Assembly (NCBI RefSeq): GCF_019219025.1
Contig: NZ_JAHUWN010000023.1
Location: forward strand, 48,849 to 112,848
Origin: Bacillus sp. sid0103
GTDB taxonomy: Bacteria; Bacillota; Bacilli; Bacillales_B; DSM-18226
Direction of reading: 5' to 3'
Length of the DNA: 64,000 nucleotides
The notes beneath the pieces are model-generated. The model ran no database searches and was not told the origin of the DNA. It worked only from the letters and a program-made list of their open reading frames with translations. Numbering within the stretch: the first letter of the stretch is position 1; every line of letters begins with the position of its first letter. The position numbers and the translations under genes were made by a program. Of this stretch, positions 1 through 8,999 are shown piece by piece.

Positions 1-49
1 AAATTTTTGCAAAAACATTAATTCTCTAGGAAATGGGTGTGAGACTCTT

Positions 50-235
50 GTGAAGGAATTAAACAGAAGGGAATTGTTGAGTCATGTTGAATCGTTAATG
101 ACTCAATACTGTGAAGGCTGCTTTTTACATCAACATTTGAAAAAAGAAGGCGGGCGAAGAGCAGCACACCGGTTTTGTATTTCACAGTGTACAATAGGAG
201 AACAACTTCAGAAGTATGGGAAGAAATTGAGTTGA
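50..235 (+). CDS. Small zinc-finger protein (DUF2602-like)
   Basis: Encodes 61 residues from a GTG start. Four cysteines and a histidine lie in the pattern YCEGCFLHQH (about 20-29) and HRFCISQC (about 41-48), the arrangement of a short Bacillus zinc-finger family. The end ... TIGEQLQKYGKKLS is also family-like. The role is unknown; metal or nucleic-acid binding is inferred only from the cysteines. It is followed by the terminator of the convergent cspD gene. The start is not certain because the upstream ribosome binding site is weak. Confidence 0.7.
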   Translation: MKELNRRELLSHVESLMTQYCEGCFLHQHLKKEGGRRAAHRFCISQCTIGEQLQKYGKKLS

Positions 236-261
236 CCTATTTGAAATAGTGCTTGAAATAA

Positions 262-290
262 TAAAAAGGCTGACGATATTCGTCAGCCCT
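262..290 (-). terminator. Terminator of cspD
   Basis: GGCTGACG/CGTCAGCC hairpin; on the minus strand it is followed by a T run, so it ends the cspD transcript. Confidence 0.8.
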
Positions 291-305
291 AAGGGTTAGT
301 TTAGA

Positions 306-506
306 TTATAGTTTTACAACGTTAGCCGCTTGAGGTCCACGGTTTCCTTCAACGATTTCAAAAGAAACTTCTTGGCCTTCTTCTAAAGATTTGAAGCCTT
401 CGCCAGTGATAGCGCTGAAGTGTACGAATACATCGTCGCCGCCTTCTACTTCAATAAAACCAAAACCTTTTTCATTGTTAAACCATTTAACTTTACCGTT
501 TTGCAT
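306..506 (-). CDS. cspD: Cold shock protein CspD
   Basis: A 66-residue single cold-shock domain. RNP1 (KGFGFIEV, about 13-20) and RNP2 (VFVHFSAI, about 26-33) are intact, and the sequence [20 protein letters not shown] is typical of Bacillus CspD. It binds single-stranded RNA and DNA as a chaperone that melts mRNA structure in the cytoplasm. It starts at ATG behind a strong AGGAGGAAG ribosome binding site, with a long A+T-rich leader upstream as is usual for csp genes. It is monocistronic and ends in its own terminator. Confidence 0.95.
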   Translation of the reverse strand: MQNGKVKWFNNEKGFGFIEVEGGDDVFVHFSAITGEGFKSLEEGQEVSFEIVEGNRGPQAANVVKL

Positions 507-786
507 TTACTTCTTCCTCCTAAGCCTTTCAAGCCACCCTTATGGTGCCAAAGATAAATATTATCATGTAGCTATCTGCACTATAATAGAATGCATATAT
601 TAGTTACATGATGCTTTAAATATACAATATTGAAAATTTACAGTCAAGAAAGGACTTAGGTTTTTTAGTGAAATTAGCATAGATTCTATGAAAATATATG
701 TACAAATGAAAACAGGCCCCTAACATAAAACTACTTTTGCATCATATGTTTAAATATCTACTATACATGCAGGAGGCGGGGGTTAG

Positions 787-1071
787 ATGTACCGATTTTC
801 TATTGAAGGTGCGGATTGGATATTAAGATTTTCACCGCAAGTTTACATTGATTCAGTCGAGAAACAGGCTATTTTATTGGCGCTGCTTCATATCGGTGCG
901 GATTTAACTAAATATGCACATGGCAGCGCTTTTATCATTTTTACGAAAAAGATTGGCGCGATAGTTTTCGAAGTTGAGAGAATTCCGTCATTAATATTAA
1001 CAGTTTCAAATATTATCCCCGAGGACAATTGGTATGATCAGGAGTTTACTTCAATAAAGCAAATAAAATAA
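787..1071 (+). CDS. Conserved hypothetical protein, first gene of topB operon
   Basis: Encodes 94 residues from ATG behind AGGAGGCGGGGG. I do not recognise the family. The protein has no signal peptide or clear membrane span; it alternates hydrophobic beta-like stretches (SAFIIFTKKIGAIVFEVERI, about 46-65) with polar turns. It is followed closely by a 50-codon ORF and topB, so it probably shares their transcript. A terminator-like hairpin just after it may limit readthrough. Confidence 0.7.
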   Translation: MYRFSIEGADWILRFSPQVYIDSVEKQAILLALLHIGADLTKYAHGSAFIIFTKKIGAIVFEVERIPSLILTVSNIIPEDNWYDQEFTSIKQIK

Positions 1072-1086
1072 TCAGAAGTTCTGGAG

Positions 1087-1113
1087 GATGGTCATAAAAT
1101 GGCCATCTTTTTT
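1087..1113 (+). terminator. Terminator-like hairpin overlapping next start codon
   Basis: GATGGTCA/TGGCCATC stem (one T-G pair) with loop TAAAA, followed by TTTTTT. The ATG at 1099 of the next small ORF lies in its loop and 3' arm, so the same bases can act as attenuator and translation start. Confidence 0.5.
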
Positions 1114-1251
1114 ATTTATTCACCATTTGAGCTAATTGTCATAGATTTGTCAAGGGAAATACTGGATGATCAGTATTTTAAGTCTTTACTAACAATGGCT
1201 TTAATGGGTAAAATGGATTCCGGGATGCTTGAAAAAAGGGAGCAATCATAA
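1099..1251 (+). CDS. Small 50-residue protein coupled to topB
   Basis: An unbroken 50-codon ORF from ATG at 1099, with GGAGG at 1083-1087 (spacing 11, rather long). The translation looks protein-like: a hydrophobic start, SPFELIVIDLSREILDDQYF, then an amphipathic helix-like tail ending MLEKREQS. Its stop overlaps the topB start as TAATG, the usual layout for translational coupling. I do not recognise the family. The start codon sits in a terminator-like hairpin, so expression may depend on readthrough or on translation opening the structure. Confidence 0.6.
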   Translation: MAIFFIYSPFELIVIDLSREILDDQYFKSLLTMALMGKMDSGMLEKREQS

Positions 1252-3419
1252 TGAAATTAATTATTGCCGAAAAGCCGGATCAAGGTTCAACCTTAGCATC
1301 AATCTTTAAACATAAAAAACAAAATGGTTTTATAGAAATTTTTTCAAATGATGTTTTTCCAGATGGTGCATATGTCACTTGGGCTATTGGACATGTCTGC
1401 CAATTGGTCTCGCCTGAGAAATATCAACAAGGTTGGAAAAAATGGACATTGGATAATTTACCAATGATCCCTGAACAGTTTGAATATGAGGTAACAAAGG
1501 ATAAGGCAAAACAATATGCAGTCATAAAAAAATTGGTTTCTGATCCTAAGGTTACTGAAATTATTCATGCGGGTGATGCGGGGCGAGAAGGTGAACTGAT
1601 TATCCGCAATGTCCTTCGGCTAACAAAATGTCACAAACCCATGAAAAGGCTGTGGATTTCTTCGTTAACACCTAATAGCATTAGAGAAGGATTTCAGAAG
1701 CTATTGGAAGAACAAGAGACACGCAGCTTATTTTTTGAAGCCTATACTAGGGCTTGTGCCGACTGGGTGGTTGGCATGAATGCTTCACGTCTCTATAGCC
1801 TCTTATTACAAAAACAAGGATTTTCTGATGTCTTTTCAGTTGGTAGAGTCCAAACTCCAACCTTAGCACTTATTGTTAAAAGAGAGCTTGAAATAGAGAA
1901 CTTTAAATCTGAACCCTATTGGGAGGTTCTAGCACAGTTTTTAATTAATGGAAAAAAGTACACTGGAAAATGGCAAAACGATGGGGAAACTCGAGTTAAT
2001 TCAAAAGAGTTAGCAGAAAAAGTTGCGGCTTTTTGCAAGGATAAACCCGCAGAGGTCAATGAGGTTCAATCAGAAAGAAAAGAATTCCTCCCTCCACTCT
2101 TATACAACCTATCCGCTCTCCAAGCTGAAGCGAATAAACGGTTTAAGTTTTCTCCCAAGAAAACGCTCGATGTAATGCAAAAGCTCTATCAAAAAGGAAA
2201 TGTCTCATACCCTCGTTCAGATTCTCGGTATGTAACGAAAGAAGAAGCGAATACTTTCCCAGAAATTTTAAACAAATTAAGTCATATTAAAGATTATGAA
2301 GGCTTTTTCCCCTTACCATTTGCATCGATTTCAGAAAACAAGCGTTATGTGAATGAAAAGAAAGTCACGGACCACTACGCAATCATTCCGACTGAACAAA
2401 TCCCGAATGTAGAGCGGCTCACTCCAGATGAAAAGAAAATTTATGATCTAGTCGTAACAAGTTTGATAGCCGCACACTACAATAAGGCCATTGCTGAATA
2501 TACTACTGTAACAACTCTAGTCGATGGCAGGGCGTCATTTATTTCAAAAGGAAAGGTACAAATTGAAGAAGGCTGGCGTAAAGTCCTGAAACCAAAAGAT
2601 AGTGATGATGAACCTGCACTGCCAAAGTTAGCAAAAGGTGAGCAGGGGCATACTGTAAAAGTGGATGTAAAAGAAAGCAAAACTCAGCCTCCTAAACGCT
2701 ATACAGAAGGTCAATTGATTACGTTAATGAAAACGGCCGGAAAGCATATAGATGACAAAGAACTTGAGAAAATTCTAACAAAGACCGAGGGGCTTGGGAC
2801 AGAAGCAACAAGAGCAGGCATTATTACGATGTTAAAGGACCGCTTATATATTGAGGTTAAGAAAAATTTAGTATATGCCACTGCAAAAGCCAAGATCCTG
2901 ATCGAAGCAATCGGCAAAGAAATCTTAGCCTCACCGGAAATGACCGCAAAGTGGGAACAGAAGTTAAAGGAAATTTCAGAAGGATCTGCGGCACCTAAAC
3001 ATTTTATGGAACAAACAAAAAAGATGGTCATCCATTTAATAGCATCAAGTATGGATCAAGCATCAAATTGGTCTTTTTCAGATGAAATGCGTGAAAATTT
3101 TGCACCTGGGAAGCAAAAGGGAAGAAAGCAGTCGTATACGAAACTGGGACCTTGTAAAAAATGTGAGGGGGCAGTTGTTGACAAAGGGAGCTTTTACGGA
3201 TGTTCGAATTACCAAAAAAATCATTGTGACTTTACCATTTCCAAAAAAATATTGGGAAAAAATATTACCCAGAAGAATATTAAACTGCTTCTCTCAGAAG
3301 GGAAAACAGAGCTGATTGAAGGGTTCGTTAATAAGGAAAAAACCTTTAATGCAAGACTTTATTTAGATGAAACTGAAAAAAAAGTTAAATTTTTATTTGA
3401 AGAAACGGCCACAAAATAA
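1251..3419 (+). CDS. topB: DNA topoisomerase III (TopB)
   Basis: A 722-residue type IA topoisomerase that passes single DNA strands through a transient break and decatenates replication intermediates. The N-terminal TOPRIM domain has MKLIIAEKPDQ with the acidic residue E7 and the GDAGREGE motif (about 108-115). DVFSVGRVQTPTLALI lies near 193-208, and the catalytic tyrosine is Y320 in VSYPRSDSRY. The C-terminus has a cysteine cluster (CKKC ... YGCSNY ... HC) like a topoisomerase zinc ribbon. It starts at the TAATG overlap with the preceding small gene. Length and motifs fit B. subtilis TopB. Confidence 0.97.
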   Translation: MKLIIAEKPDQGSTLASIFKHKKQNGFIEIFSNDVFPDGAYVTWAIGHVCQLVSPEKYQQGWKKWTLDNLPMIPEQFEYEVTKDKAKQYAVIKKLVSDPKVTEIIHAGDAGREGELIIRNVLRLTKCHKPMKRLWISSLTPNSIREGFQKLLEEQETRSLFFEAYTRACADWVVGMNASRLYSLLLQKQGFSDVFSVGRVQTPTLALIVKRELEIENFKSEPYWEVLAQFLINGKKYTGKWQNDGETRVNSKELAEKVAAFCKDKPAEVNEVQSERKEFLPPLLYNLSALQAEANKRFKFSPKKTLDVMQKLYQKGNVSYPRSDSRYVTKEEANTFPEILNKLSHIKDYEGFFPLPFASISENKRYVNEKKVTDHYAIIPTEQIPNVERLTPDEKKIYDLVVTSLIAAHYNKAIAEYTTVTTLVDGRASFISKGKVQIEEGWRKVLKPKDSDDEPALPKLAKGEQGHTVKVDVKESKTQPPKRYTEGQLITLMKTAGKHIDDKELEKILTKTEGLGTEATRAGIITMLKDRLYIEVKKNLVYATAKAKILIEAIGKEILASPEMTAKWEQKLKEISEGSAAPKHFMEQTKKMVIHLIASSMDQASNWSFSDEMRENFAPGKQKGRKQSYTKLGPCKKCEGAVVDKGSFYGCSNYQKNHCDFTISKKILGKNITQKNIKLLLSEGKTELIEGFVNKEKTFNARLYLDETEKKVKFLFEETATK

Positions 3420-3511
3420 GGAAGTTGTAATTGATAAGTGATAAATTGCCTTGTCACTATTTTTTTTCTATAGTACACTTTTAGATGAGTAATTTTTTTG
3501 GAGGGTATGGG

Positions 3512-3934
3512 ATGCCAACACCAAGTATGGAAGATTATATCGAACAAATTTATATATTGATTGAAGAAAAAGGATACGCTCGGGTCTCAGATATTGCCGA
3601 AGCGCTGTCTGTACATCCCTCCTCAGTAACGAAAATGGTGCAAAAGCTTGATAAAGATGAATACTTAGTTTATGAAAAATATAGAGGCCTTGTGTTAACA
3701 ACAAAAGGTAAAAAGATTGGAAAACGTCTAGTCTTTAGACATGATTTGTTAGAACAGTTCCTTAAAATCATCGGCGTAAAAAATGAAAATATTTATAACG
3801 ATGTGGAAGGAATTGAGCACCATTTAAGTTGGGATTCAATTGATCGAATTGGTGACCTGGTTCAATTTTTCGAAGAAGACCACAGACGCATTGATGCATT
3901 AAATGAAATTCAAAAACAGAATGAAAGCGAATAA
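3512..3934 (+). CDS. mntR: Manganese-responsive transcription regulator MntR
   Basis: A 140-residue DtxR-family repressor of manganese uptake genes. The N-terminal winged helix ([22 protein letters not shown], about 25-46) binds DNA and the C-terminal helices dimerise. All six metal ligands known for B. subtilis MntR sit at the same numbers if translation starts at 3512: D8, E11, H77, E99, E102 and H103. This fixes the start over the upstream ATG at 3485, with TTGGAGGG as ribosome binding site. The gene is monocistronic. In this window it may be linked in function to the Mn-related exporter MeeF. Confidence 0.97.
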   Translation: MPTPSMEDYIEQIYILIEEKGYARVSDIAEALSVHPSSVTKMVQKLDKDEYLVYEKYRGLVLTTKGKKIGKRLVFRHDLLEQFLKIIGVKNENIYNDVEGIEHHLSWDSIDRIGDLVQFFEEDHRRIDALNEIQKQNESE

Positions 3935-3939
3935 AAAAG

Positions 3940-3972
3940 AAGCACCTAGCATTAAACGCTAGGTGCTTTTAA
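3940..3972. terminator. Bidirectional terminator mntR / DUF3892 gene
   Basis: AGCACCTAGC/GCTAGGTGCT hairpin, with T run on the plus strand and A-rich flank (T run for the minus strand). Confidence 0.85.
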
Positions 3973-4008
3973 TATTAGTTATGTAAGAGCTAATTGGTGA
4001 TTTGCACA

Positions 4009-4221
4009 TTAATATAAATCAGGATATTGATCAAATGATTGGCTTCCCTCAGGGATTAAAGTCATTTGCCCATGTTCTTCCTCAATAGCCTGAACACCTT
4101 GTATTAATCCATTTTCAGCTTCATGTAATGCCTTTCGATATGAAATGATTCGCCCTTCTGAAGTAACGAAATTAATAATTTCACCAAAGTAATTGCGATG
4201 CAGAGCAACGATAGATTCCAT
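4009..4221 (-). CDS. DUF3892-like small protein
   Basis: 70 residues. The start MESIVALHRNYFGEIINFVTS, then GRIISYRKALHEAENGLIQGVQ, matches the pattern I recall for DUF3892 (short proteins that begin with a VAVHRN-like strand followed by a conserved helix). Function unknown. ATG at 4221 lies behind AGGGAGA. Monocistronic, convergent with mntR and sharing its terminator. Confidence 0.75.
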   Translation of the reverse strand: MESIVALHRNYFGEIINFVTSEGRIISYRKALHEAENGLIQGVQAIEEEHGQMTLIPEGSQSFDQYPDLY

Positions 4222-4344
4222 AAAAATCTCCCTCTAGTTTTTGAATTAAAGTATCTTGCTTTTTCCTATATTCTTTCTATTTTTACAAATAATAAACGAA
4301 CAAAACCATAAAAAAAAGCATCGGAAGGTGTCCGATACTTTCTG

Positions 4345-5253
4345 TTAACCCCAATAAAATGGAGTTTCTTGGTAGACATAATAATTGAGCCAGTTTGAAA
4401 AGAATAAGTGGCCATGAGAACGCCAGCGGTTTATTGGCGGTTGTGTTGGGTCATTGTTTGGAAAATAGTTCTCTGGAATGTGGATTTCAAGACCCTTATT
4501 TAAATCTCTTTCATATTCCTGTGCGAGCGAATCTGATTCATATTCCAAATGTCCGGTTACCATTACATGCTTTCTGTCTCGTGATGCAATCAATAAAGCA
4601 CCTGCATCCTCAGAAGCCGCTAGTAATTTTAATTCTGGATGTTTCTTAATAGCTTCAATGGGTACATCTGTATAACGGGAATGAGGAGCATAAAATTGGT
4701 CATCAAAACCACGTAATAGAATATCGTTTTGTTCGAAAATCCGGTGGGCATAAATGCCGGAGCATTTTCTCTGCAACTCAAATTTACCAATTCCATAATG
4801 ATAATGAAGTGCAGCTTGGGCTCCCCAGCAAATATGTAATGTCGATGTAACATTTTCATTTGCCCAATCCATAATTTCTGTTAACTCCGCCCAATATTTT
4901 ACTTGCTCAAATTCCAAAAGCTCCACAGGTGCACCAGTAATAATCATCCCATCAAACTTCAGGTTTCTCACTTGGGAAAAAGTAGTGTAAAACTGTGCGA
5001 GGTGCTGTTTGCTCGTATGGGTCGATTCATAAGAATTTGTTTTTAGAAAGTTAACATTTACTTGTAATGGCGAGTTTCCCAATAAACGTAAAAGTTGTGT
5101 TTCTGCTTTCTCTTTTTCAGGCATTAAATTCAAAATAAGGATATTTAATGGTCGGATGTCCTGAGCAGTCGCTCGTTCATTGTCCATGATGAAAATATTT
5201 TCTGTTTCAAGAATTTCCCTTGCAGGAAGGAGTTTTGGAATGTTAATTGGCAA
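4345..5253 (-). CDS. metA: Homoserine O-acetyltransferase MetA (MetAA)
   Basis: 302 residues. Transfers an acyl group to L-homoserine in the first step of methionine synthesis. Class I glutamine amidotransferase-like fold with nucleophile C142 (HICWGAQA), H235 and E237 (GHLEYES). Residue 111 is Glu (GAPVELLEF), which in this family marks acetyl-CoA use, so O-acetyltransferase is more likely than O-succinyltransferase despite the usual metA label. The start is TTG at 5253 behind AAAGGGGATGG. No SAM riboswitch or T-box is evident in the 240 bases upstream. Synteny with ypgQ/ypgR matches B. subtilis. Confidence 0.94.
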   Translation of the reverse strand: MPINIPKLLPAREILETENIFIMDNERATAQDIRPLNILILNLMPEKEKAETQLLRLLGNSPLQVNVNFLKTNSYESTHTSKQHLAQFYTTFSQVRNLKFDGMIITGAPVELLEFEQVKYWAELTEIMDWANENVTSTLHICWGAQAALHYHYGIGKFELQRKCSGIYAHRIFEQNDILLRGFDDQFYAPHSRYTDVPIEAIKKHPELKLLAASEDAGALLIASRDRKHVMVTGHLEYESDSLAQEYERDLNKGLEIHIPENYFPNNDPTQPPINRWRSHGHLFFSNWLNYYVYQETPFYWG

Positions 5254-5426
5254 GTGACCATCCCCTTTATCAGGTTTAATTTAAGACATTTTTCAAAATA
5301 CTACATCCATTAATATAACTACCAACATCATTAGTCAATGAATATTTGAAATATTTAATAATTATATTATAAACATTATTGGAAGTTCAGAAAAGAAAAT
5401 AATTAATTCAAATATACATATCGGAT

Positions 5427-5449
5427 TGAAAGCGCTTATTTGATACAAT
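5427..5449 (+). promoter_or_regulatory. Candidate cre site and extended -10 before fhs
   Basis: TGAAAGCGCTTATT (5427-5440) fits the CcpA cre consensus with one mismatch. It abuts TGATACAAT, an extended -10. Position at the promoter would suit CcpA control of fhs. Confidence 0.45.
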
Positions 5450-5493
5450 GTTAGCGTAAGTCCAATTCTAAATGCTGAATGCGGGGGATAAAG

Positions 5494-7182
5494 GTGGTAT
5501 TAAAAACAACAGTGAAATCAGACATTGAAATTGCACAAGAATCATCAATGAGGCCAATTGTTGAAATCGCCGAAAAAATTGGTTTGGTTGAGGATGATTT
5601 AGAGCTTTTTGGAAAATACAAAGCAAAAATTTCAAGTGATGCTTTAGCTAAACTCAAAACAAAGGAAAATGGGAAAATTATCCTTGTCACTTCCATAAAT
5701 CCAACACCAGCAGGCGAGGGAAAATCAACTGTGACCGTTGGCCTGGCCGATGCTTTCAACCAGATAGGCAAAAAAACAATGATTGCCCTTCGTGAGCCCT
5801 CACTAGGACCAACAATGGGGATTAAAGGCGGGGCGACTGGCGGCGGGTACTCACAAGTTCTGCCGATGGAGGACATCAACCTACACTTTACTGGAGATAT
5901 TCACGCGATTACGACTGCAAACAATGCTCTCGCAGCATTAATCGATAATCATCTCCAACAGGGAAACGAGCTTAACATCGATCAACGAAGAATTGTCTGG
6001 AAACGGGCGGTTGATTTAAATGACCGTGCCTTAAGAAAAGTAATAATAGGCCTTGGCGGTCCGTTACAAGGGGTGCCGCGCGAAGATGGCTTTGATATTA
6101 CTGTAGCATCGGAAATTATGGCAGTTTTATGCTTAGCAACTGATTTACAAGATTTAAAATTACGTTTATCACGGATGGTTGTAGCTTATAATTATGAGAA
6201 AGAGCCGGTTACGGTTGGTGAACTAGGAGTGGAGGGTGCATTAACGCTGCTGTTAAAGGATGCGATTAAACCAAACCTTGTTCAAACCATTGAACATACA
6301 CCAGCACTTATTCATGGAGGACCGTTTGCAAATATTGCCCATGGGTGTAATAGCGTAATCGCCACCACAACAGCGGCCAAGTTAGCTGATTATGTTATTA
6401 CAGAAGCAGGTTTTGGTGCTGATTTGGGTGCAGAAAAGTTTTTACATATAAAATCAAGAAGTGCCGGTATTCAACCGGAAGCAGTGGTGGTTGTTGCAAC
6501 AATTCGTGCCTTAAAAATGCATGGCGGTGTAGCGAAAAGTGAGTTAGCGCATGAGAATATTCCATCCCTAACTCTTGGCTTTGCCAATTTGAAGAAACAC
6601 ATCGAGACAATCCAGAGCTTTGGATTACCAGTGGTGGTTGCGATTAACAAATTCATCACCGATACAGAGCTTGAGGCGGCCACATTGCTAGAATGGTGTC
6701 AACGAGAAAATGTGCCCGTTGCCATAACAGAAGTGTGGGAAAAAGGGGGAGCAGGCGGCATCGACCTAGCTAACACATTGTTAGCCGTGATGGACAAGAA
6801 GGAAAACAACTTTAAGCCTTTATACGACTTATCTGATTCGATTGACAAGAAAGTTAGAACGATTGTGCAAATGGTTTATGGTGGAAGAGATGTAGAATTT
6901 TCATCGAAAGCAAAAAAACAATTGCTTGAATTTGAAAAGTTTGGTTGGTCTAATTTGGCCGTTTGTATGGCGAAATCCCAGTATTCCTTGTCTGATGACC
7001 CCTCTAAGTTAGGACGGCCAGCGGATTTTAGTGTAACTATCAGGGAATTTAAACCATCTATTGGCGCAGGATTTATTGTCGCCTTAACAGGTGATGTAAT
7101 GACGATGCCAGGACTGCCGAAAAAGCCATCAGCCTTAAATATGGATGTGGATGAAAACGGGAATGTATTAGGGCTTTTCTAA
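5494..7182 (+). CDS. fhs: Formate-tetrahydrofolate ligase (Fhs)
   Basis: 562 residues from GTG at 5494, which has GGGGGAT five bases upstream; an in-frame ATG at 5479 lacks a ribosome binding site. ATP-dependent joining of formate and tetrahydrofolate to give 10-formyl-THF for purine and fMet synthesis. The nucleotide loop TPAGEGKST is at about 71-79, followed by [23 protein letters not shown] style family sequence, and [15 protein letters not shown] in mid-protein. Length is typical. The cytoplasmic homotetramer is known for the family. It is probably co-transcribed with the small gene 18 bases downstream. Confidence 0.96.
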   Translation: MVLKTTVKSDIEIAQESSMRPIVEIAEKIGLVEDDLELFGKYKAKISSDALAKLKTKENGKIILVTSINPTPAGEGKSTVTVGLADAFNQIGKKTMIALREPSLGPTMGIKGGATGGGYSQVLPMEDINLHFTGDIHAITTANNALAALIDNHLQQGNELNIDQRRIVWKRAVDLNDRALRKVIIGLGGPLQGVPREDGFDITVASEIMAVLCLATDLQDLKLRLSRMVVAYNYEKEPVTVGELGVEGALTLLLKDAIKPNLVQTIEHTPALIHGGPFANIAHGCNSVIATTTAAKLADYVITEAGFGADLGAEKFLHIKSRSAGIQPEAVVVVATIRALKMHGGVAKSELAHENIPSLTLGFANLKKHIETIQSFGLPVVVAINKFITDTELEAATLLEWCQRENVPVAITEVWEKGGAGGIDLANTLLAVMDKKENNFKPLYDLSDSIDKKVRTIVQMVYGGRDVEFSSKAKKQLLEFEKFGWSNLAVCMAKSQYSLSDDPSKLGRPADFSVTIREFKPSIGAGFIVALTGDVMTMPGLPKKPSALNMDVDENGNVLGLF

Positions 7183-7200
7183 GAGGAGAGTAGATGGTAA

Positions 7201-7722
7201 ATGTTTGATCCTACAGCCTTCGATAATATGAAAGTAGTGATTGAAGGAGCATTATATGATCTAGATATTAGTGGTGATATTGTTATTACCGATCGAAATG
7301 ATTCCATTAACATGGCCAAAATGTCTCGGAAATTTGACGTTTCTTTTCAATTGCCTACTAAAGGATTTACTGCGAAAATCGAGATGATATCAAATCTCGG
7401 TAATCTAGCTGCTGAACTATTGCCCGCTTTACTTTCAGAGCAGAAGGCAGGATGTCAGTTGAGCCTGCAATTTTATACGGAACATGACGACAAAGAAATC
7501 GACTTTCAAGCAATGGAAGCCACTCTCCTGGATGTTTGGGGATCTGCGAGAAAAATTACTCAAATTATTCAGTATGACCCGCTCCATATCGATAAAAAGC
7601 ATGATCATATCATCAGTATTGAATTTGATCGGTTAATCCGAGAAGACCAAATGGATGATTTAGTAGAAATGACGGAGTTTATTATCACAACACTTAAAAA
7701 ACTTAACGGCGAGATTAACTAA
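7201..7722 (+). CDS. Conserved hypothetical protein downstream of fhs
   Basis: 173 residues from ATG behind AAGAGGAGAG. I do not recognise the family. No signal peptide or membrane span. The composition suggests a soluble alpha/beta protein, with two acidic stretches (YTEHDDKEIDF about 92-102 and EDQMDDLVEMTEF near 149-161). It follows fhs by 18 bases and ends in a clear terminator, so it is the last gene of the fhs transcript. Confidence 0.7.
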   Translation: MFDPTAFDNMKVVIEGALYDLDISGDIVITDRNDSINMAKMSRKFDVSFQLPTKGFTAKIEMISNLGNLAAELLPALLSEQKAGCQLSLQFYTEHDDKEIDFQAMEATLLDVWGSARKITQIIQYDPLHIDKKHDHIISIEFDRLIREDQMDDLVEMTEFIITTLKKLNGEIN

Positions 7723-7737
7723 GATAACCAAATCACC

Positions 7738-7770
7738 AAACCAGCTTTTTTAGCGAGAGCTGGTTTTGTT
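7738..7770 (+). terminator. Terminator of fhs operon
   Basis: AAACCAGCT/AGCTGGTTT hairpin followed by TGTT; the 3' arm itself ends in TTTT. Confidence 0.7.
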
Positions 7771-7858
7771 AGCACCCCTAAAATATTTACAATATTCTAA
7801 TTTTTATGTACGATTATTTTACATACTTGTTAAATAATAAGGTTAAGGGGAGAGGGCA

Positions 7859-8707
7859 TTGGTCAAAACCGCTTGGGTCACAGACAGTACCGCCTATTTA
7901 GACGAAGAATTAAGAAATCATCCTGATTTATATACCATTCCGCTAACGGTTCTACTTGATGGTGATGAATTTTCAGATGGGGTGGACTTATCCTCTGCAC
8001 AATTATTCGAGCGATTAAAGCAGCTAAAAACACCGCCCAAAACATCACAACCATCCATTGGAGCGTTTCAAGCATTATACGTACAACTATCAAAGGAGTA
8101 CGACCAAGTGGTGGCTGTTCTTTTATCAGGAAAATTAAGTGGTACTGTGTCTTCAAGTGAGCAAGCTGCCAAACTAGTTGATATTCCAGTTATCACGTTT
8201 GATTCCAATATTCTTACCTATCCGATGACGGCGTTACTTAAAGAGGGAATAGCATTACTAGAGGCTGGTGCAGGTATTGAATCGGTTATCAATCAACTTG
8301 AAAAGTTGAAAAAAACAAACGAGACATATGTGCTTATCGGCAGTTTAGAGCAACTTCACCGAAGCGGAAGGATGTCTGGTGTACAATTCTTCCTTGGTAG
8401 TATGCTTAATGTGAAACCCATTATATCGATTGTTGACGGGGCATTAAGTGTAAAAGAAAAAGTACGAAGTGAGAAAAGAGCGAAAGAGAAAATATTGGAA
8501 TATTTACGCTCATCTTATGAGCAGCACCACTTTAAAGAAGTATACATTTTATATGGATTGCATGAGGAAACTGCCGCTAATTGGAAGGATGAATTAAGAA
8601 AGGAATTTCCACAATTAGAAATTATCTGCTGCCCATTGGGAGCAGTAATTGGTGTTCATGCAGGTGAAAATACTCTCGGCATAAGCTGGCATAATGGGCT
8701 GAAATAA
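7859..8707 (+). CDS. DegV family fatty-acid-binding protein
   Basis: 282 residues from TTG behind AAGGGGAGAGG. The N-terminal VTDSTAYL, PPKTSQPS (about 60-67) and LSGKLSGTVSS (about 88-98) are the conserved DegV motifs that bind the fatty-acid carboxylate; the C-terminal domain closes over the acyl chain. Family members (FakB in Staphylococcus) present fatty acids to the kinase FakA for phosphorylation. A second DegV gene lies at 33054; paralogues with different chain preferences are common. Monocistronic. Confidence 0.9.
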   Translation: MVKTAWVTDSTAYLDEELRNHPDLYTIPLTVLLDGDEFSDGVDLSSAQLFERLKQLKTPPKTSQPSIGAFQALYVQLSKEYDQVVAVLLSGKLSGTVSSSEQAAKLVDIPVITFDSNILTYPMTALLKEGIALLEAGAGIESVINQLEKLKKTNETYVLIGSLEQLHRSGRMSGVQFFLGSMLNVKPIISIVDGALSVKEKVRSEKRAKEKILEYLRSSYEQHHFKEVYILYGLHEETAANWKDELRKEFPQLEIICCPLGAVIGVHAGENTLGISWHNGLK

Positions 8708-8768
8708 CTTTTTCTCCCTCTGTGCATACTAAAATGGCTATTAAATTTTGCAGAGAGGGAGATGTGTA

Positions 8769-8924
8769 ATGAGTAAGCAAGGAAGGCAAAACCCCAACCA
8801 AACGAGAGAGCAAATTGAAAAACAAGACAAAAGAAATGATATTGAACTCGGCAGCGAGTTTCAATTTGGTAATAGCAAGTCACAAAGCCAGAAAAAAAGC
8901 GGACGTCAAGCCAATAAAAAATAA
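8769..8924 (+). CDS. Small hydrophilic protein (51 residues)
   Basis: ATG behind GAGAGGGAGATG. The product is very polar and rich in Gln, Lys, Asn and Ser, with no hydrophobic core, ending QKKSGRQANKK. Such composition resembles small acid-soluble or stress-type spore peptides of Bacillus, but I cannot assign a family. The gene has its own ribosome binding site and terminator, which supports it being real despite its size. Confidence 0.65.
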   Translation: MSKQGRQNPNQTREQIEKQDKRNDIELGSEFQFGNSKSQSQKKSGRQANKK

Positions 8925-8953
8925 TCCCGAGAATTCGGGGTTATTTTTTATTG
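8921..8953 (+). terminator. Terminator of the 51-residue gene
   Basis: AATCCCGA/TCGGGGTT hairpin followed by ATTTTTTATT; the stop codon lies in the stem base. Confidence 0.8.
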
Positions 8954-8999
8954 GTTTTTCATGATAAAATAGCAAAAGTGAAAGTGGGTGTCGGGAAAA

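Noticed and set aside
391..603. 70-codon ORF opposite cspD
   Set aside because: Mirror of the conserved cspD gene; no ribosome binding site and no family resemblance.
5254..5460. SAM riboswitch or T-box before metA
   Set aside because: No S-box core or T-box sequence could be found; the leader is only A+T-rich.
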